NCBI RefSeq assembly: GCF_016464385.1
Contig: NZ_JADMLH010000021.1
Location: forward strand, 62,001 to 126,000
Direction: 5' to 3'
Length of the DNA stretch: 64,000 nt
Origin: Nucisporomicrobium flavum
GTDB taxonomy: Bacteria > Actinomycetota > Actinomycetes > Mycobacteriales > Micromonosporaceae
Made by a program: the position numbers and the translations under genes. The stretch's first letter is position 1; every line of letters starts with the position of its first letter. A model generated the notes under the pieces. The model worked only from the letters and a program-made list of their open reading frames with translations, was not told where the DNA came from and ran no database searches. Positions 7,729-18,560 of the stretch are shown here, one piece after another.

Positions 7729-9693
7729 TCACGGCGCCGACTGGTACGCGCTCGCCTGCAGCGTGAACAGCTGTGCGTAGATCCCGTCCCGGGCCATCAG
7801 CGACCGGTGATCCCCCTCCTCGACGAGCTTCCCGTGGTCGAGCACGTAGATCCGGTCCGCCTCCCGCACGCTCGCCATCCGGTGCGTGATCAGCACGACC
7901 GTACGGCCGGCCGCCAGCTCCCGCAGCCGCAGGTACACGTCGTGCTCGGCGCGCGCGTCGAGGTTCGCGGTGGGTTCGTCGCAGATGAGCAGCGGCGCGT
8001 CGCGGAAGAACGAGCGGCTCACGGCCAGGCGCTGCCACTGCCCGCCCGACAGGTCGGCGCCGTCGGTGAAGTGGCGGGACAGCAGCGTCTCGTACTCGCG
8101 GGGCAGCTCCATCACGAACTCGTGGGCGTCGCCGGCCCGGGCCGCCGCCTCGACCTGCGGCATCGCGGCGCTGCTGTCGTACCGTCCGATCGTGATGTTG
8201 GTCCGGGCCGAGAACGGCCAGCGGGTCGGCTCCTGCATGACCACCGCCACGCGCCGGCGCACGGACTCCGGGTCGAAGTCGCCGAGGTCGCGGCCGTCCC
8301 AGCGGATGTGGCCGGTCTGCGGGCGGTAGAGGCCGGCGAGCAGCCCGGCGAGGGTGGATTTGCCGGACCCGTTCTCGCCGACGAGGGCGATGATCTCCCC
8401 ACGGCGCAGGGTCATGCTGACGTCGCGTACGGCGGGCCGCTCCGCGTCCGGGTAGCTGAACGTCACGTCGTCGAGGCGGATCTCGGCGAAGCCGGTGGGC
8501 GCGCTGCGGCCGGTGACCGCCTCCCGCCGCTCGCGCGAAAGCTCGCAGAACCCCTCGAAGTCGGCGAAGTAGAGGCCCTGTTCGAAAACCCGGTTGGCGC
8601 TGTACGCGAGCTCGGTCAGCTTCCCGATCCCCATGTTGATCGCGTACGCGGCGGCGCCTCCGGCGGCGAGATCCATCCGGCCGGTCCACAGCAGCCACAG
8701 CAGCACCGCGTACGTGAGCCCGGTGGCGAGCCCGCTGAGCAGGTTGCCGACCAGCGTTGTCCGTACCCGCCGTTCGGAGAGCCGGATCTCCTGCACCGTC
8801 GCGGCGGCGAGCAGGCGTCTGATCTCCGCCAGCAGGAACTCGCGTACCGTGAAGGCCCGCAGCTCCGGGGCGGATTCGCGGGCGGCGAGCAGCTCGGCGA
8901 GCATCCGCTGCCGCCGCCACACCGCGATGAACCGCAGCACCTGCCGGTATCCGAGCCGGGCCGAGCGGACCGCGGCCCACGCGATCGGTACGACCGCGAG
9001 CACGAGCAGCGGCAGCAGCACGGGATGCAGCACCGCGAGCACGCCCGCCGCGGCGACCAGGCCGATGAGGTTCGTGCCGAGCTCGATGGCCCGGTCGACG
9101 AGCATCTCGGCGGCGTTGATGCCGCGGTCCCGGGCCCGTTCCATGGCGTCGCGCCAGCTCGGATCGTCGAACGTGGACAGGTCGACGCCGGTGGTGAGCT
9201 CCAGCAGCTGCATCTCCGCGGCCTGGAAGACCTTCGGCGTCAACCGCCCGTTCGCCGCGGCGGCCGCCGACCCCAGGGCGCCGCGCAGGGCGACGGACCC
9301 GACGAGCAGGAGCAGCGACGGTACGGCGGCCCGTACCCGCTCGGGCGTCGGCCCCTGCTGCAGCAGCCCGTCGAACACCCCGACGACGCTGATCAGCCCG
9401 GCGGCGCTGGCGAGCCCGCCGAGCACCTGGAAAACGACGACGGCGGCGGTGCTGCCGGGGCTGGCCCGCCACGCCAGCGACCACGCGGACCGCAGCAGCC
9501 GCGGCAGCCGCCGGAACATCCGGCCGAAGCTGGTGTTCGCGGCCTCCTCGGTGCTGGTCAGCCAGTACGGCAGCGCGAGATCGTCCCCTTCGCCGGCGAT
9601 GTCGGTGGCTGCCTCAGCGCCGGCGTCCTCTTCTCCGGCGGGCTCATCGCGATCCCGCGCGCCCGCCGCGTCCTGCCGGGTGGCGTCCTGCAT
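7729..9693 (-). CDS. ABC transporter, fused permease and ATP-binding protein
   Basis: 654 residues from ATG 9693, which has a GGGAG site 6 bases upstream (a TTG directly before it is less likely). The N-terminal half (about 60-370) carries six hydrophobic segments of an ABC-type exporter; the C-terminal half is the nucleotide-binding domain with Walker A GENGSGKST near residue 436, signature LSGGQWQRLA near 545, Walker B LLICDEPTANLD near 566 and the switch His in LITHRMASV. It should act as a homo- or heterodimeric exporter; the substrate is unknown. Same strand as pimB upstream and thioredoxin downstream. Confidence 0.9.
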   Translation of the reverse strand: MQDATRQDAAGARDRDEPAGEEDAGAEAATDIAGEGDDLALPYWLTSTEEAANTSFGRMFRRLPRLLRSAWSLAWRASPGSTAAVVVFQVLGGLASAAGLISVVGVFDGLLQQGPTPERVRAAVPSLLLLVGSVALRGALGSAAAAANGRLTPKVFQAAEMQLLELTTGVDLSTFDDPSWRDAMERARDRGINAAEMLVDRAIELGTNLIGLVAAAGVLAVLHPVLLPLLVLAVVPIAWAAVRSARLGYRQVLRFIAVWRRQRMLAELLAARESAPELRAFTVREFLLAEIRRLLAAATVQEIRLSERRVRTTLVGNLLSGLATGLTYAVLLWLLWTGRMDLAAGGAAAYAINMGIGKLTELAYSANRVFEQGLYFADFEGFCELSRERREAVTGRSAPTGFAEIRLDDVTFSYPDAERPAVRDVSMTLRRGEIIALVGENGSGKSTLAGLLAGLYRPQTGHIRWDGRDLGDFDPESVRRRVAVVMQEPTRWPFSARTNITIGRYDSSAAMPQVEAAARAGDAHEFVMELPREYETLLSRHFTDGADLSGGQWQRLAVSRSFFRDAPLLICDEPTANLDARAEHDVYLRLRELAAGRTVVLITHRMASVREADRIYVLDHGKLVEEGDHRSLMARDGIYAQLFTLQASAYQSAP

Positions 9694-9767
9694 CAACGGC
9701 TCCCGTCCCGAGGGCTCTCAGCCGTTCCTACCTCGCCGCCACGACACGCGTCTATGCGCGCACGGAC

Positions 9768-10895
9768 TCATTCACGCTCAAGCAGTTCCGACAGGCGCGC
9801 CGCCTTCGTCTCCCAGCGCCACTCCTGCTCCACCCACGCCCGGCCCGCCGCACCCATCCGCCGCGCCAGCTCCGGATCGGACAGCAGCCCTGCGAGCCGG
9901 TCGGCGATCGCGGACACGTCCCGGCCGCCGACCACGTAGCCGGTCTCGCCCTCGCGCACCGCGTCGGGCGCGCCACCCGAATCCCCGGCGAGCACCGGCA
10001 GGCCGGTCGCGGACGCCTCCAGGTAGACGATGCCCAGGCCTTCGACGTCGAGCCCGCCGCTGCGCGTGCGGCACGGCATCGCGTAGACGTCGCCCGCCGC
10101 GTAGTGCGCCGGCAGCTCCTCCCACGCGACCGAGCCGGTGAAGATCACATCGGCCGCGACACCCTCGGCCCGGGCCAGGGCTTCCAGCTTTTTCCGGTAC
10201 GGGCCACCGCCGACGATCAGCAGCGCCGCGCCGGGCACCCGGCGCCGGATCTCCGGCAGCGCGCGGATCAGCATGTCCTGGCCCTTGCGCGCCACGAGCC
10301 GGGACACGCACACGACCACCGGGCGGTCGCTCAGGCCGTGCCGGGCCCGCACCTCGGCGCCGTCCACCTCGGGGTGGTACGCGTCCACGTCCACGCCCGG
10401 CGTGAGGCGTTCCAGCGTGGTGAGGCCGTGCAGGGCCCGGTCGAGGCGTACGCGCTGGAACTCGGTCAGGTAGGTCACGACGTCGTTGCCCCGGGCGAGG
10501 CGGCGCAGGAGTTGCCGGGCACCCGGCAGGGCGGCCCAGCCGATCTCGTGCCCGTGGGTCAGCGAGACCGCCCGCTCGATCCCGGCCCGCCGGCGCAGCC
10601 CGTCCGCCAGCAACCCCAGCGGCGCGGCGGCACCGAACCACACGCTCTCGCACCCGTACGAGCGGGCCAGCTCGGCGGCGCGCCGGGCCACGGCCGGGGT
10701 GGGCAGCAGCACGCCGGTCGGCTCGCGCACCACCTCGAACGGCTGCTCGGCGTCGAACTTCCCGGCGCCCCGCCACGTCGACGCGTACACGACGACGGAG
10801 CCGGCGGGCTGCCGCACGGCCAGGTTGTGCACGAACTGCTGGATCCCCCCGGGCCGCGGCGGGAAGTCGTTGGTGACGAGCAACGTGCGAGCCAT
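9768..10895 (-). CDS. pimB: GDP-mannose-dependent phosphatidylinositol mannoside mannosyltransferase PimB'
   Basis: 375 residues, GT4-type glycosyltransferase. It opens with the nucleotide-binding Rossmann start LLVTNDFPPRPGGIQQFVHNL and has the C-terminal donor-binding motif EGLGIVYLEASATGLPVLAGDSGG. This N-terminal signature is typical of PimB', which adds the second mannose to PIM1 on the cytoplasmic face of the membrane. The neighbourhood (DEDDh exonuclease, trpD and qcr genes nearby) matches the mycobacterial pimB' context, which strengthens the call. GTG 10898 directly precedes the chosen ATG. Another phospholipid acceptor cannot be excluded. Confidence 0.85.
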   Translation of the reverse strand: MARTLLVTNDFPPRPGGIQQFVHNLAVRQPAGSVVVYASTWRGAGKFDAEQPFEVVREPTGVLLPTPAVARRAAELARSYGCESVWFGAAAPLGLLADGLRRRAGIERAVSLTHGHEIGWAALPGARQLLRRLARGNDVVTYLTEFQRVRLDRALHGLTTLERLTPGVDVDAYHPEVDGAEVRARHGLSDRPVVVCVSRLVARKGQDMLIRALPEIRRRVPGAALLIVGGGPYRKKLEALARAEGVAADVIFTGSVAWEELPAHYAAGDVYAMPCRTRSGGLDVEGLGIVYLEASATGLPVLAGDSGGAPDAVREGETGYVVGGRDVSAIADRLAGLLSDPELARRMGAAGRAWVEQEWRWETKAARLSELLERE

Positions 10896-10942
10896 CACCG
10901 CTCACCCCGGCCCGTGTCGGGGGTGACGGGCACCGTTGCAGG

Positions 10943-10958
10943 CCGGTCCGCGGACCGG
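10943..10958. promoter_or_regulatory. 16-bp perfect palindrome in the M48-pimB gap
   Basis: CCGGTCCGCGGACCGG is fully self-complementary and lies in the 70-base gap between the protease stop and the pimB start. It may be an operator or an mRNA hairpin; nothing else identifies it. Confidence 0.35.
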
Positions 10959-10965
10959 TGGGCCG

Positions 10966-12249
10966 TCACCGCTCACCCCGGGCGTAGGCGCGGGCCGCGG
11001 CGATGCGTTCCACGGTGGACGGGTGCGAGGCGGACATCACGTACTCCCAGGCCGGCGGGTCGGGGTCGGACAGGTTCACGGTCCCGAGGCGGCGCTGCAT
11101 CGCCTCGAACGTCACGGGGTCGCGGGTCAGCTCCAGCGCGTGCGCGTCGGCCCGCGCCTCGACCCGCCGGGAGACGAGCGCCTGCACCGGCCCGCCGACC
11201 AGCCCGGCCAGCGTCATCAGGGCGAGGAGCAGCGCGATCGCCCGGGGCTCGCCCATCGAGTCGACGCCGGCCCACCGCAGCAGCCACCCGAGCGACCCGA
11301 GCAGGTACAACGCGACGACGGAGGCGGCCGCACCCAGCGCACCGATGATCGTCCCGGTGAGCACGTCGTTGCGTTTCGCATGGCCCAGCTCGTGCGCGGC
11401 CACGGACACCACCTCGTCGGGCGTCGCCTCGGTGAGCATCGTGTCGTACACGACGATCCGCCGGGTCGGCCCGAACCCGGAGACGTAGGCGTTCACCGCC
11501 CGGGTCCGCCGCGACGCGTCGGCGACGAGCACATCCTTCACGGGTACGCCGTCCCGCGCCGCCACCTGCAACAACTCGGTCCGCAGCGGCCCGGCGGCCA
11601 TCGGCGTGAACCTGTTGAAGATCGGCTCGACCACCACGGGCAGCACGAACGACAGCAGCACCACCAGCGCCGCCGCCCCGGCCGCCCCGAACGCCCACCA
11701 CCACCGCGGCGCCAGCCGGGTCACGGCGAAGAACCCGAGCAGCGCCAGGCCACCGAGGACGGCCCCCACCGCGTACGACTTGGCGAGGTCGACGGCCCAC
11801 CCGCCCCACGTCTGGGTGGAGATCCCGTACCGGACGACCACGGTGTGCCGCCACGCGGCGAACGGCAGGGTCAGCACCTCGACGACGAGCACCACCACGA
11901 GGCCACCCAGGACGGCACGAGCGATCCAATGGTCACCGAACGGCCGCCCTGCCAGCGCCACCAGCCGCGCGCCCAACGGCGTGAACCCGAGCACCAGCGC
12001 GGCGACCAGCCCGACGGCCATCCCCCCGTACGAGGCGGGCCGCAACGCGGAATGGAACTCCCGGGCCCGGGCGACCTTGTCGGCGGGCAGCAATCCGAGG
12101 GCGGCAACCTGATCGGCCCGGGGAGCCGGCGGCCGATGCCACGGAATCGCCACCGCGGCGTAGACGATCAGCCCGACCAGCAGCACACCCAACGTGCAAG
12201 CAGCCCACCACCGAGGCGTCACCCGCCCGCCTCCGTCCCGCTCCGTCAC
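10966..12249 (-). CDS. M48-family metalloprotease (Ste24/HtpX-like)
   Basis: 427 residues from GTG 12249. Several membrane segments flank the zinc motif HELGHAKRND near residue 283; a downstream Glu in the ADAHALEL region is the likely third ligand. This layout is that of CAAX-protease/Ste24-type M48 enzymes in the membrane. Its substrates are unknown; in bacteria such enzymes deal with membrane-protein quality control. A TAGGAT box 18 bases before the start suggests a short-leader promoter. It is the first gene of a minus-strand run leading into pimB. Confidence 0.88.
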   Translation of the reverse strand: MTERDGGGRVTPRWWAACTLGVLLVGLIVYAAVAIPWHRPPAPRADQVAALGLLPADKVARAREFHSALRPASYGGMAVGLVAALVLGFTPLGARLVALAGRPFGDHWIARAVLGGLVVVLVVEVLTLPFAAWRHTVVVRYGISTQTWGGWAVDLAKSYAVGAVLGGLALLGFFAVTRLAPRWWWAFGAAGAAALVVLLSFVLPVVVEPIFNRFTPMAAGPLRTELLQVAARDGVPVKDVLVADASRRTRAVNAYVSGFGPTRRIVVYDTMLTEATPDEVVSVAAHELGHAKRNDVLTGTIIGALGAAASVVALYLLGSLGWLLRWAGVDSMGEPRAIALLLALMTLAGLVGGPVQALVSRRVEARADAHALELTRDPVTFEAMQRRLGTVNLSDPDPPAWEYVMSASHPSTVERIAAARAYARGER

Positions 12250-12453
12250 CGACAGCCGTGATCGCCCATCCTAGGGCGTGCCCCACGGGCATCCCCGACA
12301 CCGCCCGCGCCGGCCCACCCGGCCGAAGCCGGCCCAGCTGCCAGGCCGGCCCAGCAGCCAAGCCGGCCCACCGAGCCGCTCGCCGTGATCACATCCGGCC
12401 TCCCCGGGACCACCGCACCGCCCGCCGCACCCGGCCCCGCACCCCGATCATGA

Positions 12454-12675
12454 TCACGCCACGTGGCCGTGCCGGCGGAAGAGCGGCACGGAAACCGGCG
12501 GCTCGGGCGTCTCCAGGAGCTCCACGTCGAAGCCCGCCTGCTCGAACATCTCGATCGCGCGCAGCTCGCCCGGGGTCAGGTCGGTGATGCCCTCCGGCGT
12601 CTCCGCCATCGCCTTGATCAGGCATCCCTCGCATCCGCGCCCCCTACCGGGGCAGCGGCCGCAGTCGATGATCAT
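12454..12675 (-). CDS. Conserved actinobacterial small Cys-rich protein
   Basis: 73 residues from ATG 12675, preceded by a strong GAGGAGG site 5 bases away (the GTG at 12678 is less well placed). The N-terminus MIIDCGRCPGRGRGCEGC has four cysteines, suggesting a metal site or redox role. Similar short proteins starting MIIDC are found in many actinobacteria, often near NlpC/P60 or NYN genes, but have no established function. It lies just downstream of the NYN protein on the same strand. Confidence 0.75.
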   Translation of the reverse strand: MIIDCGRCPGRGRGCEGCLIKAMAETPEGITDLTPGELRAIEMFEQAGFDVELLETPEPPVSVPLFRRHGHVA

Positions 12676-12785
12676 CACTTCCTCCTCGTGCCGACGGTGG
12701 CCCGGCCGCGATCTCGGGGGGAAGAGCTTGTCGCGGACCGACCACCATCGGTGACAATCACGCTATGCGAGGGGTATGACAAAAA

Positions 12786-14192
12786 TCAGCCGCGGGCGAG
12801 CCGGCGCAGAAGTGAGTCGGCTCCCATCGGGTACGCACCGTGCCGGCGTACCCCGTCGGCGACCTCGCGGTCCGACGAGATGACCACCAGGGGTCGGCCC
12901 CCGGGTTCCGCCCGGACGAGCTGGCGGATGAGCTCGTCGGCGGTGTCGCCCTTGCGGGAGAAGAGCACGCGGACGCCCCGCGGCGACGGTGGCAGGCCGT
13001 GGACCCGTTCCGCGCCGTCGAAGACGACCGTGACCTCGTCGCCGGTCTGCGCCGCGATGCCGCCCAGCCCCGTGATCAGGCGTTTCCGCTGCTGCTCCAG
13101 CGACATGTCGGCGAAGCCGCGCTTGGTCACGTTGTACCCGTCCACGATCAGGTGCGCGCGCGGCAGGGCGAGCAGCTGGTCCAGGCGGCCGGGGTCGTCG
13201 GTGTCCTGCGCGCGGGGACGGGAACGCTCGTGGCCACCGGGACGGTCCGCGGCCGCGTCCGCCACGAAGTCCGCCGGCAGCTTGTCCGCGGGGCCGATCG
13301 CCAGTTCGCGGCGCAGCCCGGACGCGGCCTGCCCGATCGTCTCCAGCAGCAGCCAGAGGCGGGCGTCGTCGGCCGCGCGGGCGTCCTTGGCGCTCTGCTT
13401 GCCCGAAGCAGCCGCCGCCTCCGCCTCGGACAGGCGCGTGCGCAGCCGCCGTACCTCCGCATCGTGGTCCGCGGCCACCTTGGCCGCGCGGCCCTTCTCG
13501 GTGGCCAGCAGATCGCTGGCCCGCTTGTGGGCGGCCTGCGACTCACGCAGCGCGCGAGCGGTCGTCCGGGCTTCCTCCCGCAACTGCCCAAGTTCTTCGC
13601 GTACGCGCGAAAGCTCGTCCCGGAGCTTGTCGGCCTCGACCCGCGCGACCGCCCGATCGTGTTCGGCGCGGGCGGCACGCTGCTCGGCATCGCGGACGAG
13701 GTTCGCCACGGCGGCGCTGTCGGCCTCGGCGCGCACCGACTCCCCGGCCGCGTCGATCAGCTCGCGCCATCCGGCGGGCCGGGCCAGGTACGCCAGCGCC
13801 GCCACCTCGACCGGGTCGGCGGCCGCGGGGGCCATGCCACCGGCGACGGCCGCGCCCAGGTCACCGGCGTCGGCGACGACCCGGCCGCCGATGCGCTGGC
13901 GGAAGAGCGGGTCGGCGGCGAGCTGCGCGGCGAGCACCTGGCCACCGAGCCGGGCCCGCCGGTTGGGGGCGAAGCGCGCGACCCGGCGCAGCGCGACCGG
14001 GATCTCGTCGCCGGGCAGCCCGGGCAGCGCGGCCGCGGTCAGAACGGTGATCCGTTGCCGGACCGGCTCGGGCAGCGTCGGCTCGGGCTGCCCCCCGTCG
14101 TCCGCACCCGGGCCGGCTGCCTCCACCGGGTCCGCACCGAGCGCCGCCACCTCCTCGGAGGGGCGGTCGTCGTGCTCGTACGGCCCGGACAT
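12786..14192 (-). CDS. NYN domain (YacP-like) RNA-binding/RNase-like protein with coiled coil
   Basis: 468 residues. An acidic N-terminal tail, a helical region, then a long Ala/Arg/Glu-rich coiled coil (about 175-285) and a C-terminal NYN/PIN-like domain (about 315-468) beginning LIVDGYNVTK and containing VVFDGAERV, FSRKGDTADELI and VVISSDREVADG with the conserved acidic residues. NYN domains are metal-dependent RNase folds; activity here is inferred. Start ATG 14192; the same frame stays open far upstream, but that part is antisense to the next gene and unlike the family. The coiled coil implies oligomerisation. Confidence 0.85.
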   Translation of the reverse strand: MSGPYEHDDRPSEEVAALGADPVEAAGPGADDGGQPEPTLPEPVRQRITVLTAAALPGLPGDEIPVALRRVARFAPNRRARLGGQVLAAQLAADPLFRQRIGGRVVADAGDLGAAVAGGMAPAAADPVEVAALAYLARPAGWRELIDAAGESVRAEADSAAVANLVRDAEQRAARAEHDRAVARVEADKLRDELSRVREELGQLREEARTTARALRESQAAHKRASDLLATEKGRAAKVAADHDAEVRRLRTRLSEAEAAAASGKQSAKDARAADDARLWLLLETIGQAASGLRRELAIGPADKLPADFVADAAADRPGGHERSRPRAQDTDDPGRLDQLLALPRAHLIVDGYNVTKRGFADMSLEQQRKRLITGLGGIAAQTGDEVTVVFDGAERVHGLPPSPRGVRVLFSRKGDTADELIRQLVRAEPGGRPLVVISSDREVADGVRRHGAYPMGADSLLRRLARG

Positions 14193-14284
14193 TTTTCCAT
14201 TCTCCCACCGTGGGCAGCGGAAAAGCTTGTCGAGGCAAGTGATGTTTTCACCGCACCGGCCCCGAGAATGTCGTACCCCGCCTC

Positions 14285-14290
14285 TAATCT
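14285..14290 (+). promoter_or_regulatory. Leaderless promoter -10 box (TAATCT) of the exonuclease/GIY-YIG gene
   Basis: TAATCT, 7 bases, then GTG at 14298. This favours the GTG over the in-frame ATG at 14268, which would place the box inside the coding region. Confidence 0.55.
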
Positions 14291-14297
14291 GCCCGCC

Positions 14298-16097
14298 GTG
14301 GTACATCCGGCATACGTGCAGGGCACTCTGGACACCCTCCTGAGTGCCGACGGCTCCGTCGATCCGGCGGCGCTGTCCCTGCGGGACACGACGTTCGTGG
14401 TCCTCGACCTGGAGACGACGGGCGGCGCCCCCGACGGCGGCGGCATCACCGAGGTCGGGGCGGTCAAGGTGCGCGGCGGCGAGGAGCTCGGCGTCTTCGG
14501 CACCCTGGTCAACCCGGGTGAGCGCATCCCGCCGTTCATCACGGTGCTGACCGGCATCACCGAGGCGATGCTGGCCCCGGCGCCGCCGATCGAGGTCGTG
14601 CTGCCCAGCCTGCTGGAGTTCCTGCGCGGGGCGGTGCTCGTCGCCCACAACGCGCCGTACGACGTCGGTTTCCTCAAGGCGGCCTGCGCGCGGCACGGCT
14701 ACCAGTGGCCGCAGGTGCGGGTGCTGGACACCGCGGCGCTGGCCCGGCGGGCGCTGACCCGCGACGAGGTGCCCAACCGCAAGCTCGGCACGCTCGCGCA
14801 GTTCTTCCGCGCCGCGGTGCAGCCCACGCACAGGGCGCTCGACGACGCGAAGGCCACCGTCGACGTGCTGCACGGCCTGATCGAGCGGCTGGGCAGCTAC
14901 AAGGTGCACACGCTGGGCGACGCGGTGGAGTTCGCCAAGGCGGTCACCCCGGCGCAGCGGCGCAAGCGGCATCTCGCCGACGACCTGCCGCACGCCCCGG
15001 GCGTCTACGTGTTCCGGGCCGCCGACGACCGACCGCTCTACGTGGGCACGTCGGTCGACATCGCCACCCGGGTGCGCAGCTACTTCACCGCGAGCGAGAA
15101 GCGCGCCCGGATGTCGGAGATGATCGCCGCCGCCACCCGGGTGGAGGCCGTCGAGTGCGCCCATTCGCTGGAGGCCGAGGTGCGTGAGCTGCGGCTCATC
15201 GCCTCGCACGCGCCGCCGTACAACCGCCGGTCGAAGTATCCGGAGCGGGTCGTCTGGCTGAAACTGACCACAGAGGCGTACCCGCGGCTCTCGGTGGTCC
15301 GCCAGCTCGCCGACGACGGCGCGGCCTACCTGGGGCCGTTCTCGTCACGGCGCACCGCCGAGCTGGCCGCCGCCGGGGTCTACGACGCCCTCCCGGTGCG
15401 CCAGTGCACGCACAAGCTCTCGCCCCGCACGGTCACGCCGGCCTGCGCGCTGGCCGAGCTCGGGCGGTGCCCGGCACCCTGCGAGCACAAGATCTCCCCC
15501 GAGGAGTACGCGCTGAGAGCCGCGCTGCCCTTTCGCACGGCGACCCACGGCGACCCGGAACCCCTGGTCGAGGCGCTTCTCGCGAGGATCGAGGGGCTGT
15601 CGGAGCGGCAGCGTTACGAGGAGGCGGCGGTGATCCGGTCGCGGCTCATCGCTCTGCTGCGCGCCACCGTCCGCATGCAGCGGCTGGGGGCGCTGACCCG
15701 GCTCGGTGAGCTGGTGGCGGCGCGGCGCAACGACGCGTACGGATGGGAGATCATCGTGGTCCGGCACGGCCGCCTGGCGGCCGCGGCGACGTCACCGCCG
15801 CGCCTGCATCCCCGGCCGACCCTGGATCTCGCGCGGGCGACGGCCGAGACGGTTCTTCCGGGGCCGGGACCGGTCCCGGCGGCGTCGGCCGAGGAGACCG
15901 AGCGCATTCTCGCGTGGCTCGAGCGTCCTGACACCCGGCTGGTGGAAACTTCCGGGGACTGGGTGTCACCGGCGCGTGGCGCAGCGCGGTTCACTAGGCT
16001 TCTCACCAGGGCGGAAGCCGCCGCGTCGAGAAGAGACTCGTCCGTTCGCTCATCGGTAACTGACCGTTCGGACGACGCTCGCTCGCTTAGGCTGTAG
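14298..16097 (+). CDS. DEDDh 3'-5' exonuclease fused to a UvrC-like GIY-YIG endonuclease
   Basis: 599 residues. Residues about 30-195 form a DnaQ-type exonuclease: VVLDLETTGG (Asp-Glu), HNAPYDVGFL and HRALDDAKAT (His-Asp). Residues about 232-320 form a GIY-YIG domain (GVYVFR and LYVGTSVDIATRVRSYF), and about 430-455 form a UVR-like helix pair (QRYEEAAVIRSRL). The fusion is known in actinobacteria (Rv2191 type) and is presumed to act in DNA repair. Start chosen at GTG 14298 by the leaderless promoter; ATG 14268 would add ten residues. It is divergent from the NYN gene. Confidence 0.88.
   Translation: MVHPAYVQGTLDTLLSADGSVDPAALSLRDTTFVVLDLETTGGAPDGGGITEVGAVKVRGGEELGVFGTLVNPGERIPPFITVLTGITEAMLAPAPPIEVVLPSLLEFLRGAVLVAHNAPYDVGFLKAACARHGYQWPQVRVLDTAALARRALTRDEVPNRKLGTLAQFFRAAVQPTHRALDDAKATVDVLHGLIERLGSYKVHTLGDAVEFAKAVTPAQRRKRHLADDLPHAPGVYVFRAADDRPLYVGTSVDIATRVRSYFTASEKRARMSEMIAAATRVEAVECAHSLEAEVRELRLIASHAPPYNRRSKYPERVVWLKLTTEAYPRLSVVRQLADDGAAYLGPFSSRRTAELAAAGVYDALPVRQCTHKLSPRTVTPACALAELGRCPAPCEHKISPEEYALRAALPFRTATHGDPEPLVEALLARIEGLSERQRYEEAAVIRSRLIALLRATVRMQRLGALTRLGELVAARRNDAYGWEIIVVRHGRLAAAATSPPRLHPRPTLDLARATAETVLPGPGPVPAASAEETERILAWLERPDTRLVETSGDWVSPARGAARFTRLLTRAEAAASRRDSSVRSSVTDRSDDARSLRL
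16088..16093 (+). promoter_or_regulatory. Possible -10 box (TAGGCT) for the Rel-like gene
   Basis: TAGGCT overlaps the end of the exonuclease gene and would give a leader of about 100 bases before the GTG at 16200, which has its own GAGGGGG ribosome-binding site. No convincing -35 is seen. Confidence 0.3.
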
Positions 16098-16199
16098 GGC
16101 ACGCGGCTGCAAAGCCGAGAAATCGGTGGGTTCCGCGCGTACGGTGCAGGGCACGTTGTGCCGGTCGAGTGTGCGGGTCGAGCGTGAGGGGGTGTCCGA

Positions 16200-17978
<1,779 letters not shown>

Positions 17979-18031
17979 GCCTGCCGGTGCGGGCCGGACG
18001 GACCCCGGCCGAGCGACATCGAGCGTCCCGA

Positions 18032-18037
18032 TAGCCT
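18032..18037 (+). promoter_or_regulatory. Leaderless promoter -10 box (TAGCCT) of the Nudix gene
   Basis: TAGCCT followed by 7 bases and GTG 18045; same geometry as the other leaderless starts in the window. Confidence 0.55.
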
Positions 18038-18044
18038 TGGGGAC

Positions 18045-18560
18045 GTGAAATTTCCCCGGCGGATGCGTGGCGCCGCGTACCAGGCGTTCTACCGGTTGCC
18101 GCACGGCGTCCGGCGGCGCATCGTCCGGGTCATCGTGCCCAAGTACCTCGTCGGCGCGGTCTGCATCGTGCGCGACGCCGAGGCCGCCGACCCGGGACGC
18201 CTCCTGCTGCTGCGCCAGCCACCGGGCCGCCGCTGGGGCCTGCCGGCGGGTCTGCTGAAGAAGGCGGAGGCCCCGGCCGTGGGCGCCGCCCGCGAGCTGC
18301 ACGAGGAGTCCGGCGTACGGATCGACCCGGACGACCTCACCCCGGCCGTCCCGAACGCGATCGTGCACCCCAAGGGCTGGGTCGACACCGTCTTCATGGG
18401 TACGGTCCCCGCCTCGTCCACCGAGCTCGTCGTCGACGGCGGCGAGGTGCTCGAGGCGGGCTGGTTCTCCCTCGACGACCTCCCCGACCTGACCCCCAAC
18501 ACGGCCATCGTCCTCGGCGTGTACGGCATCGGCCCCCGCGCGGCCCGGCAGACGCCGTGA
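18045..18560 (+). CDS. Nudix hydrolase
   Basis: 171 residues. The Nudix box is complete: Gly of GLLKKAEAP, Glu, then RELHEESGV (about residues 70-92), embedded in the usual beta-alpha-beta fold. It hydrolyses a nucleoside diphosphate linked to some other group; the substrate cannot be read. An N-terminal basic segment (about 1-35, RRMRGAAYQ, VRRRIVRVIVP) precedes the fold. It follows the Rel-like gene by 66 bases but has its own promoter, and its stop overlaps the GTG of the next gene (GTGA). Confidence 0.88.
   Translation: MKFPRRMRGAAYQAFYRLPHGVRRRIVRVIVPKYLVGAVCIVRDAEAADPGRLLLLRQPPGRRWGLPAGLLKKAEAPAVGAARELHEESGVRIDPDDLTPAVPNAIVHPKGWVDTVFMGTVPASSTELVVDGGEVLEAGWFSLDDLPDLTPNTAIVLGVYGIGPRAARQTP

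Noticed and set aside
12250..12453. Small gene in the gap between the M48 protease and the Cys-rich gene
   Set aside because: The open frames are Pro/Ala/Arg-rich shadows; only repeats like GGCCGGCCCAGC and GATCATGATC palindromes are visible.
12840..16097. A long plus-strand frame through the NYN gene into the exonuclease gene
   Set aside because: The part before 14268 is antisense to the NYN gene with no homology; only the downstream part is a real gene.
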